Assembly: GCA_043228905.1 (NCBI GenBank)
Contig: JBHGNT010000007.1
Location: 2,852,001 to 2,916,000, forward strand
Length of the DNA stretch: 64,000 bases
Source of the DNA: Azolla caroliniana
Lineage: Eukaryota > Polypodiophyta
Direction of reading: 5' to 3'
Of the stretch, positions 50,275 through 61,252 are shown one piece after another. The notes beneath the pieces were generated by a model that was not told the origin of the DNA, searched no databases, and saw nothing but the letters and a program-made list of their open reading frames with translations. A program made the position numbers and the translations under genes. The stretch's first letter is position 1; the number at the start of each line of letters is the position of its first letter.

Positions 50275-50307
<33 letters not shown>
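50275..50307. repeat. (GA)n tract in the P4-ATPase leader
   Basis: About 33 bp of GA repeats on the coding strand, 109 bp before the ATG and followed by a GCC/GCA-rich leader. GAGA runs are bound by plant BPC proteins. Confidence 0.9.
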
Positions 50308-50309
<2 letters not shown>

Positions 50310-50415
50310 GGAATTTTTAACCTCCTCTCTGCAGAAGCGCCGCCGCCATCGCCGCCGCCTCTTCTCTGCAGAAGCGCCGCCGCCATCGCCATCGCCGCCG
50401 GCTCTCTCCCTCTCC

Positions 50416-53400
50416 ATGTCTTTGTCGCCCATCCATAAGCCGCCTCCTCGCCTTCTCCTCCCGCCCTATACGAATTCGCCATCGCTGTCACCATCGCCAT
50501 CGCCATCCCAGAAGATTCCCGCCGCCGCCGCCGCCGCCTCCGCCTCCGCTGCCGCTTCGCAGAACTCCTGGGACCTCCCCACCACATCCTTCTCCTCCCC
50601 TGGATCCACCCCCCCTCCTATTACCTCCCACACCTCTGCAACTGAATCCCCTGTTCCCAACATTGCTCGCTCGGCTTCGGCTTCGGCATCGGCTTCTGCA
50701 TCGGCTTCGGTTTCGGCTGTGGCCACCACATCCCTATCCACTCCTCGCATCGGCAGCGGAAATCCTTCTTGCCACTCTCCTTCGGTCCCAGACCCAGAGC
50801 CGGACCTGGGCCCCAGCCCCAGCCCCGGCCCCGGCCCCAGCCCTGATGCGGAGCGGCCAAGAACCGTATTCATCCATGACCCCGACCGAACCCAGAACCT
50901 AAACGAAGAATGCAATGGCCAGCGCTACTCCGGCAACAAGGTCCGCACCAGCAAATACACCCCCCTCTCCTTCCTCCCCCGCAACCTCTTCGAGCAATTC
51001 CGCCGCCTCTCCTACCTCTACTTCCTCACCATCCTTTGCCTGAACCAAATCCCGCAGCTCGCCGTGTTCACACGCTACGCCTCGGCCGTCCCCCTCGGCT
51101 TCGTGCTCCTCCTCACGGCTGTCAAAGATGGCTACGAAGACTGGCGCAGGCATCGGTCGGACGAGAAAGAGAATAATCGTCTGGCGATGGTGCTTAACCG
51201 AGATGATGGAGAGTATATCCCCAAGCGATGGAAACACATAAGGGTTGGAGAAGTGGTTAAGGTACATGCACATGAGACCATACCATGTGACCTCCTCCTC
51301 CTTAAGACTAGTGATCCCAGTGGATTAGCTTATGTCCAAACCATCAATTTGGATGGAGAATCAAATCTAAAGACGAGATATGCCCGGCTTGAATTGGCTT
51401 CCCAATTTGAAATGACCTCCAAGCTCGACAAAAACTCCTCCCAATCATCCCAATCCTCCCATCATAATGACAATGACAATCGCAATCACAGTCACCACCA
51501 CCGCCATCATCATCATCCTATCATCTCCGGAAGAGTGATTTGTGAGAAGCCGAATCGGAACATATATGGCTTCACTGCTTATGTAGAGATTGATGGGAAA
51601 CAACAAATCCCTCTAGGACCCACCAATATCATCCTTCGAGGATGCGAGCTGAAAAACACTTCATGGACAATAGGAGTGGTAATATATGCTGGCCAAGAGA
51701 CAAAGGTAATGCTTAATAGTGCTGGGGCTCAATCGAAAAGAAGCAGATTAGAATCGAACATGAATAGAGAGACATTATGGTTATCGGTGTTTCTTCTTAT
51801 ATGTTGCCTTGTCTCAGGTCTTGGAATGGGACTTTGGCTTAATGCACACAAAGATGAGTTGCTACACCTTCCTTACTATGGGAAGACCAGTGAGAATTAC
51901 TATGGCTACTATGGTACTATTGGGGAGGCTTTGTTTGCGTTCTTGAGTAGTTTGATATCATTTCAAATCATGATACCCATCTCGTTATACATCTCGATGG
52001 AGTTGGTTCGGCTCGGCCAATCGTATTTCATGATCCATGATGTGGAGATGTATCATAGTGAGACAGATACTAGGTTCCAATGTAGAGATCTTAGCATCAA
52101 CGAGGATCTTGGACAAATCAAGTATCTATTCTCGGACAAAACAGGGACCTTGACGGAGAACAAAATGGAGTTTCGGAACGCCAGTATATTCGGAGGAGAT
52201 TACACCCATGTCGGTTCCGGAAACAAGCTAGTTGATGTGATGAATGGTGTGTCTGTGTGAGGTTTCATAAGTTGTGTTGGGATCTTCTTATACTGCATTA
52301 ATATATATGTATATATAACCTGGTGGTGGCTTCTTCATGCTTTTATGACACAGAGATTTCTAATGTGGGGGAGATTTTGCGTAGTACTGTGTCGGATGGT
52401 GGCATGGGAAGGGCCGTAATACTGGATTACTTCCTCACACTTGCAGCTTGTAACACGGTTGTTCCCACCAAAGTGGAGACCGATACATCTAATTTGGGTA
52501 CTCTAGAATTGGAGATAACTGAACTCGGATCAACTGATGATTGTTTCACATGGGAGTATCAGAGTGAATCTCCGGACGAGCAAGCACTTGTTTCGGCTGC
52601 GGCTTCTTATGGATTTAGGTTACTATCGCGGACATCTAATCACCTTGTCATCGATATCCGTGGAGAATCACAAAAGTAAGCAAAACAATTAAGCCCCCAT
52701 CTTGAATGTATGCATGTGTAAACCTTGATTCCAATCATTTAATGATTGTGTACCTTTCTCCACTCTCCTCCTCAGATGTACCTTGTAATGATTTCTATAT
52801 ATTTATTCTCTCCGTCTCTGCCGTGTAAAATGAATGAATGGCTTTCATCTTTCGTTAGTTAATTTCATCCTCTTTTCTTCCACTGTAGGCATGTAAAGCT
52901 TTGCCTTCATCTTGTTAGTGTTTCTCTGTTTCATTGGGGATTGGATTGCCATTTTTGGCAACTGAGCTAGTCAGGACTTGATACCGATTACCTATGACAT
53001 AACACAGAAATAACCTGAATATCTCAGACAACCAACCCCCGTTATGCTTCTATGGGTTAACCTTAGACGATGCCTCCTGATATCTTTTACTTTTTCTCTT
53101 TTGTATGAATGCCCATGAGAAGGTTTGAAGTTCTAGGCATGCACGAATTTGATAGTAACCGGAAGTGTATGTCGGTAGTGCTCAAGTGTCCTGATGGGTC
53201 CACCAAGGTGTTTGTTAAAGGCGCCGACAGCACTGTGCTGAACAAGATCAAACATGCAAAAGGCAACGCTGAAATAGAAGAGGAACAGCAATCAAATGTT
53301 CTGCTCAAAACACAAATTCATCTAGCTCAGTATTCTGAACAAGGGCTGCGGACTCTTGTGGTTGCTGCCCGCGAGCTTAGTATTACTGACCTGAATCATT

Positions 53401-55446
53401 GGAAAAGACTGTATGGAAAAGCAAATGCTTCTCTAAAGGATCGGCAACACCTCCTTAACGAGGCTGCACAAGTAATCGAGAAAGATCTTACACTTCTAGG
53501 AGCGACAGGAATTGAGGATAAGTTACAAAAAGGCGTTCCGGATGCTATAGCCACACTACGTGAGGCAGGAATAAAGATTTGGGTGTTAACTGGAGACAAG
53601 CAAGAGACAGCGATATCGATTGGCCATTCATGTGCATTGCTAACGAATGATATGAAGAAAATAATCATTAATGAGAGCGAAAAGGACAGGTGCCTAGCTG
53701 CCCTTCGAAATGCGAGGGCAACATATGTTTTACCTTATGAGAATAGGGCAAAATATGAAATATTAAGTGGTTCAGTTGAGTTGACTTGCTCGGAAAAATG
53801 GAAGAGACAATCTGATTCGGTGCCCATATACAACGAATTGAGAAGTAACCAAGAAAGAGAGATGGAAGGCTCACAAGGAACGTGCTGCATGCTCGCACTT
53901 ATTATTGATGGAAACAGCCTCGTCCATGCCCTTGAACCAGACTTAGAGCAAGAGGTGCTGTTGCTAACCGATATGTCTTTTTAAGGAGTTTCTAATGATT
54001 CAATGTGAATCACGTATATTGTCTTTAAGGCTCGTACATATGTAAGGCCAACATTGGTGCTTGCTTTTGCAGCTTTACGATCTTGCAACAGCATGTCGAG
54101 TTGTTATTTGCTGCCGTGTCGCACCACTTCAGAAGGCTGGCATTGTATCTTTAGTCAAGCGTAAATCCGGAGAGATGACATTGGCGATTGGAGACGGTAT
54201 GCTCCAGGTTTAAAGAGCTTCAGAAAATGTGTCCCACATTTATAGAATATTTTTTCTTCTCATGGACATGGAATTGCATTGTAGGAGCAAATGATGTGTC
54301 GATGATTCAAATGGCAGATGTAGGAGTGGGTATCAGTGGACAAGAAGGACGGCAAGCGGTGTTAGCATCAGATTTTGCCCTTGGCCAATTTAGGTTCTTA
54401 AAACGCCTGTTGCTTGTCCATGGGCGTTTGAATTATCAGCGATTGGGTTCCATGGTGCTTTACAACTTCTATCGAAATGCGGTTTTTATAATGCTCTTGT
54501 TCTGGTAAGCTACATATAAAATTCTTTTGATTTGCTAATGCTGACCAGAAATCATTCTGCATCTTTAAAAGAAACGTAGCTATCATCATAACTTTAATAT
54601 CATTATCAATTCCTACTTTAATGGTCTTGTCAGGTATATGTTATATTCCGCATTTTCGACATCCCCGGCAATAACGCAATGGAGCCTAGTACTATACTCA
54701 ATTATATATACCTCTGTTCCAACTATCATTGTGGCAATACTGGATCGAGATCTTGATCCCATAACATTGCTGAGGTACCCGCCTCTCTATAAGGGTGGAC
54801 AAAATGACGAGAGCTACAATAAGATGATTTTCTGGCTAACGATGCTTGACACACTCTGGCAAAGTATGATCCTTTTCTATGTGCCTTATTTAACTTACAA
54901 GGGAGGTGATATTGATATATGGAGCATTGGTAGTGTTTGGATTATATCAGTTGTTGTTCTTGTTAATGTGCATCTCGGGATGGATGTCCAACACTTCACT
55001 TGGATTACTCATCTTGTGCTCTGGGGCTCTATAGCTGCAACATATGTCTGCATTATTGTGCTTGATGTTGTCAATGACGAAAATCAAGATCATTACTGGT
55101 ATGACATTGGTCCACCATTTTTTAAAACTCTTTTATCTATTTTTTCCACTTACACTGTACTTTACTCTTAATATCTATAACAGCTTTCTGTTCTTTTCTT
55201 TGTTGATTTTAGCCATTATCTCTCATATACGGTACACTGATCTGTTGTAGGGTTATCTTTCATGTGGCTTCAAGAGCTTCTTATTGGCTTAATATTGTGT
55301 TGATTGTCATACTTGCATTGCTTCCGCGTTTTGTTATCAAAATGATCAGACAGATGTTTAAACCATCAGATGCTCAAATTGTCCGAGAGAATGAAATCCT
55401 TCTTAATGCGGATCGAAGTTCCATCTCATCATTAAAGAAAACGTAG
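50416..55446 (+). CDS. ALA1: P4-type ATPase, phospholipid flippase, ALA1-like
   Basis: Exons 50416-52246, 52354-52675, 53123-53954, 54073-54196, 54285-54504, 54634-55098 and 55251-55446 close in phase and give 1329 aa (Arabidopsis ALA1 has 1158). Motifs in order: DPDRT at 155, [10 protein letters not shown], actuator DGES at 313-316, [10 protein letters not shown] in helix 4 (521 on), phosphorylation site DKTGT (Asp574), [27 protein letters not shown] and [11 protein letters not shown] spanning the exon 4/5 junction, then six C-terminal helices ending LLPRFVIK. The family flips aminophospholipids to the cytosolic leaflet together with an ALIS (Cdc50) subunit. The excess length is a low-complexity Ser/Pro/Ala N-terminus (1-150) and a His/Asn/Asp-rich insert at about 349-370. 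The exon 1 donor (AATG|GTGTGT) is weak; for exon 3 the acceptor at 53122 is preferred because it gives QKFEVLG, matching ALA1 length. Confidence 0.95.
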
Positions 55447-57894
55447 CCAAGTGATATAAGAGCTTAGTGTGTGACTTAACCCAACAAGTTATATAAAGTT
55501 GTTTCTCGCCCAGAAACTGAGCAGAATCTCATGAATTTATGTTGTCCAGGTATTGATTTTTTACATTCTTTTCGTCCAAACTTCCTGAATTGGTGCTTAA
55601 ATGGCGAGACAAATGTTAGTGATACTGAGTAACTATATGCACATTGCATTACATAGACACACAAAAAAATGTCATCGAAGCATATATGGTTGGGGTACAA
55701 CATCTTTAGAAAATAATGGATTGGATTCCATAAAGGGTACTTAGTATGAAAGGCTGGTTGTATATTCGGATTTTCCAGAAATTGTATTGTTACAGAGTCC
55801 TCACATCCAAAAGAGGCGTTACAATATTTGTTATTCAAAAAATTGTGTATCACACACATCCTTTATGTACAATGAATCAAATGTCTAATTAAATTGTAAT
55901 TATAAGGTGAAACGTACCAATTTTATTGTTAAAGAGTCTCAAAATTCCCGAATTCTACAAAAATAATGCCAGCAGTAATAATTTTGTCCTAATTTTAAAC
56001 ATGTCATCTTAGCCAGCATGCAGATATATAGGGGGTTATGGTTGCCGTCTAGGTAAAAATTCAAGTAAAGAAGGTAAGTTGTATTTTTTGAGCTATCCAA
56101 CTCAATTTCACTATCGCATCCTAGATAGGAAAATAGAAGAATTGTTGAGGTGTAATTCTCAATGGTGCACAAAATGACCAAGCATTTTAAATGATGTATA
56201 TTTGAATGTTGACGTAGAATTTAGACAGTTCAAAGACGTGAACTGTCCAGTAAATCTCAACATGAGAACCTTAAATTGTACAAACAGTAAAATGCTTGTA
56301 TATAAACATTTTGAAATATGTTTATCATACTAAGATCAATTTTAACTTAGAAAGAATATCTTAAATCTTAAACTTACACAGTGTTGAATGCGGAACATGC
56401 AAATAAGGCCAATGCTCTCAAGATAGGAGACTTAGATACTTCAAACAATAACAACTCTTTGTCATCACTCGAATTTGTTTTATTAGCAAGCCATTGCTGA
56501 CTGTCTTTTGCATTGAATGGTTAGAGAGGAGGTGTGGATGATATATATGGTTCCACAAGGATATGTCAACGATGTAGATTTTTTCTGGCCTATGCCATAC
56601 GATTAACAGCATATGTTGCAAGAAGTTACATATGTTTTTCGTAAATTTGCTCTTATGCAAGTGTTTGCTGCTTATCTTGTAAGCTCTTAGATTATGCATG
56701 TAGTTAAAGCCTAGACCTAGAAGTTTTCACATCATGAAGTAGCACGCGACCAAAAAAAACAAAAGTTATAGAAGAAAGGTAAGATTGTATAGTATAAGGT
56801 AATGTTAGTATTTTTTATGCATATACATTAACTACATTAGCAGTAGGGATTAGTTGGAAGGATTACAATGTCCTTTATATGTTGTGGTAGTTTACACCTT
56901 GATCACTTGTAATATGTGCATGGAGGATGAGCTATAGAGTCTTTTTCCTTGAAGTGAATATGGATAGTTGAAGAATAAGACTCACCTTCCACATGTTTTT
57001 TAGATATGCTTTGAGTGATACTTTAAGAATTATGTTGTGGAATGTTTTCATTATGTTAGCGAAAATGTATTAGCCAAAATTCATTTTTCATTATGTTAGG
57101 CTTTCATGTTTATTGTAGTGGATCACAAAGTCATGGCGCATGTCCAGGTATTATAAGCTCTTACTTCAACCTTCATTAAGTTTTCTTACATGTGAAAAGA
57201 AAGCTAAATACTTGATTTCGATCAGGCTCCTTCATTTGCTACATGCATTATATGCAACCGAATAAGATGCATAACCCATCTTTCATTAGTTCCCCTTGCT
57301 GATATCAAATTGGAACATCAATTCCATTGGACACTGAAAGTCATTGTTCAAAATCCAAGCGTATCAACATTGATCGATGTTCAGATTTAATTTAGGATTT
57401 GTCATGTTCTCTTCTTGGATATTGGTTCATGAAATAGCCAATGCTTCAGATGTATGTCCCCTTGGATATGTTACCAGCAATTGGAGGATTGTATTCTTAA
57501 TTTATGAAGATCTTCACAGAAGAGTAATGTACTTTATTGTGACAGTATATGAGGGTGATGCTGAACTGTCTTGAGAAGCATCACAAGTGCTCCTATTGTT
57601 ATTAATTATACAACTTCGTTTTGTTTTGTTTTGTTTTGTTTTGAAGTAGATCACAATTGTTCTCTCATGGAAATTAAAAATATATCTAACTCTCACCTCT
57701 CTCTCTATATGTATATACATACAACGAATAGTAAGCACTCTGCAAAAAGAATGAAATTTTCTTAGAGAACATAGCATACATTGTTTTCATTTACAATGAT
57801 AAAATTGGTGCGAGCATTAAGGAACTTAATGCACATATTGCTTGGGAAAAAAAACAATCATAACTACAAGTTACGAAACATTAGTCATGAAGAT
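55447..57894. other. Spacer between convergent P4-ATPase and FBPase genes
   Basis: Contains the 3' UTRs of both genes. No other gene seen; a (TTTTG)n microsatellite lies at 57618-57643. Confidence 0.5.
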
Positions 57895-60800
57895 TTAAGC
57901 AAGGTATTTCTCAAGTTTCTCAACTTCCTCTGTGCTTCCAACATATAGTGGGACTCTTTGATGGACCTATTTGCCAAGAAAATTCAATAAGCTAGATGAA
58001 ACATTTGATCAACTAATGAAAAATGATATCAAAAAAACTTAGTGATAGTTATTAACTAGTTAACTATCATGATAGTTGGGATAGTTATTATAATCTGGTA
58101 TTGTTGCACTTGCATACTTATTATACACTTGTTTTGTGCACATGAAAGGTATTGTTGGAATTCTCATGTGTTTGTTTGAAGTCCAAAACCACCACAGGCC
58201 ATAGAGTTGGGTTTGTTAGTGAAAAATATGATTGTTTTGGTTGAATTTCCTTTAATATTCTCAACCATTGTGATTTCTCTATCATCTCCATGTAATTATG
58301 ATTTTGTTGGTTTGTTTCATACTCTGCAATGTCATGAGTTAATAAGGGAATTGACCCAACAAATACGGATTTTGTTTACTGTTATGAATGTCCAAAGCCA
58401 ATGTATGAAATAGAACATATGTTTTACACCCTCATCTCTTTTATGCTCCCTGGGGTGCACACTTTCAAATCTTTGTTTACCTGGTTCTAATAAGCTACTT
58501 GACATATCTCCCTTCTATGAATGGTATGGGGTGAACAAGAGGTTTAGGGATAGAAAGAAATAAAGGAATAACTTCTTTTATTTCTAGGGGAGGCCAAAAC
58601 CAATCTATGAAACAAAACATGAAAAATTTGTGCATCCTCTTTGGTATTGAGAGAGAGAGAGATAGAGAAAGGACGCACCTGTTCAGGCTGGATATCAAGG
58701 ACACGGCGAGAGCCATCAGAACCCTTGCCACCAGCTTGCTCAGCCAAGAAGCTCATGGGGGCACACTCATAGAGGAGACGGAGCTTGCCATTCTTGCTCT
58801 TCTTGTCAGCCGGATATCCGTAAATGCCACCGTAAAGTAGTGTGCGGTGAAAGTCGCCAACGAGGCTACCGATGTAACGAGCAGAATATGGCTTACCAGA
58901 GGGTCCTGGGACCTTGAGGTCATCGATGTACTTGCGGAGCTTGTCATCCCAAAGTTGGTAGTTTCCCTCATTGAAGGAGTAGATGGAACCAGAGCTTGGG
59001 ACCTTGATATTGTTGTGGGTCAATACGAACTCTCCGTACAATGGGTCAAGGGTAAATCCATACACACCTTTACCCACAGTTAGCACCATTATCACTGAGC
59101 TTGAGTACATGCAATAACCTGCGGCCAATAGATTCGACCCCGGTTGGCACACATTTACGATGCAATTTTGGGCTTGTTGGTCCAGCTGCTGATATAATCA
59201 TATAAATGTCACCTAATTAGCATCCCCAAATATGGATGTGAAATCGATTTTATCAAGGACCTACACCAACAACACTTGCTTTCATAAATCTACATGCATG
59301 ATTATACTAATGTGTCGTGACGCGATCAGTAGAGTGTTGTGATTCTGGTATTATTTCAAATGTATTAAGGATGCTTACACGGCATAAAATGGTTCATTGC
59401 GTGAAATGTAGAGGAGACAGTTTCTCCACGTTTGATGGACATGTCCTTTATGTGTTAGCAATACCTTTTGTTTTTCAAACTTGATAGATGTTACATATTT
59501 CTTAGATTTCTGGACAATCTGAACCACCTACAGGTAACCAAAAGGATTATCACAAACCCTAGTTCATTTGGTTGCTCCCAAGTGAAATATCCTCCTCATA
59601 TTCAAAGTCATTAGTGTTATACATGCTCATGATTGGTTAGGACCAGCTTAAATTCAATTTCGGGCCAATTGGAGATGCCTGGTTCAAGTAACTTTGAGTT
59701 GAAGACCATCACATTGTGTTTGAATCCCAATCACACATGAGTCGAGGTGGATCATATCCACAAAGTCAAGTTACGTTCAATCACATCATCATTTGTAATA
59801 GATTCCCCAATGGGAATGCATTTTCTTAATTTAGAACGAGCAATTTCCCATCAAAAGGTTCCTAAAAACTATAGTCCAATCTATCAAAATGCAAGAAGAG
59901 CCCAATGCTCTCTTATGTTTTCTGACAATGGTCAACATTCATCTGAGCTCTTGCAAGTGAGGGTGCATTAGATCACCTGGTTATTGGTCGGGCCCTGAAC
60001 CCCCAGGGATGTCCCCCCATGAAATCTTGCCTATAAAACCCATAATGCTTGGTCCTAATCCTACAAAAGCTTATAATCACTAGATCCTACAAAAGGAAGT
60101 GTGCCTACAAAAACATGATATTAGATCCTACAAAAGGAAGTGTGCCTACAAAAACATGATATTAGATCCTACAAAAGGAAGTGTGGTGTTTAAGTCCTAA
60201 CCTACAAAAACATGTCAGATAATCATAGTGCAAGAACTTCTGAGACTTATCGTGTTTAAAAGAAACAATTTACCGCAGAGTCCTCGTCATCGATATTGAC
60301 AAGGCATTCCTCGGTGGGTTTGTAGATACCGAAGATGGAGCCGGTGGAGACGGCAGCATCGATGTTGGAAGAGCCATCGAGTGGATCAAACACCACCACA
60401 TAATTTCCCGAATAGCTCTCCTCGACAGCAACAGGTGTATCCTCCTCCTCCGAGGCTATGATACCTGTCCTTCCGCTACTCCGGAGACAACTGCTGAAGA
60501 CCTCATTCGACACGACATCGAGCTTCTTTTGATCCTCCCCTTGCACATTCACTGCGCCTCCCTGAAGCCCAGTGAGATTCGATATCCCAGCGCGTTGGAC
60601 TAGAGACGCGATCTGTTTGCAAGCCAGCGAGATGCTTGACAACACGATCGTGAGCTCGTTATCGATAACACCCTTCTGCTCTTCCTTCAATAGCCAACCT
60701 GTCAAAGTCTGTATATCGTATTGGTTACCGCTCTTCTTCTTCAATGCAGCCTCCTTGATCTCATCCGTGGTACTTACGGCCGCGGAACGGATGCTCTTTA

Positions 60801-60948
60801 CGGATGCCGGACACATGGGTGGTTTCAAAGCACTGCCATTGCTGGCACTTGGATGCTTCCACACTCCATGGAATGCCGAGGAAACCAGTGATGACTTCGA
60901 CGATGAGAGTTGTGTCGAAGCGAATGCGGCAGTGGATGTGATTGCCAT
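57895..60948 (-). CDS. cFBP1: Plastid fructose-1,6-bisphosphatase, redox-regulated form
   Basis: Minus-strand exons 60948-60274, 59185-58679 and 57966-57895 give 417 aa, matching the usual 415-417 aa precursor. Residues 1 to about 55 are Ser/Ala-rich and act as chloroplast transit peptide. The enzyme removes the 1-phosphate of fructose-1,6-bisphosphate in the Calvin cycle and starch synthesis. Visible motifs are IASEEED (metal-binding Glu167/168), DPLDGSSNID (Asp188, Asp191), YCMYSSSV, GKPYSARYIGSLVGDFHR, GGIYGYP and LRLLYECAPMSF. The light-regulation loop has all three cysteines, Cys215 (EEC), Cys233 (QNC) and Cys238 (NVC), so this is the thioredoxin f-activated isoform and not cpFBPase II or the cytosolic enzyme. 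The exon 1/2 border falls inside that loop. The exon 2 acceptor could be either of two adjacent CAGs (one Gln more or less). Confidence 0.96.
60081..60186. repeat. 41-bp tandem repeat in FBPase intron 1
   Basis: The unit starting tagatcctacaaaaggaag begins at 60081, 60122 and again at 60163 (partial), with no visible difference between copies. Confidence 0.92.
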
Positions 60949-61129
60949 AGCTCTTCTACTTTCTTGCTCTACTCTGCACCACTCTCCTTCTTTCTTTCTT
61001 CTAATGTTTCTTCCTTTTAGACTATCATCTCTTTGGTGGCATATCCACTGGGGGGCATCAGTCTCTTCTCCTTCTTCTTCTTTCTTCTTTCTTCTTTTTG
61101 TGGTTGCAATTCATGCCTCAATCTATCCA

Positions 61130-61133
<4 letters not shown>

Positions 61134-61174
<41 letters not shown>

Positions 61175-61200
61175 GCAAAAGCACACAATTGGCCACAATG

Positions 61201-61247
<47 letters not shown>
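61134..61247. repeat. Two (CT)n tracts upstream of FBPase (GA on its coding strand)
   Basis: CT repeats at 61134-61172 and 61204-61247, that is 186-300 bp upstream of the FBPase ATG at 60948. On the coding strand they read as GA. Confidence 0.93.

Positions 61248-61249
<2 letters not shown>

Positions 61250-61252
<3 letters not shown>

Noticed and set aside
50466-50915. Long minus-strand open frame (149 codons) opposite the P4-ATPase N-terminus
   Set aside because: It is the mirror of a G+C-rich hexamer repeat in the true coding strand, with an Ala/Glu/Gly repeat composition and no motif.
58062-58077. 16-bp palindrome aactatcatgatagtt in FBPase intron 2
   Set aside because: Short and in AT-rich DNA, expected by chance in a window of this size.
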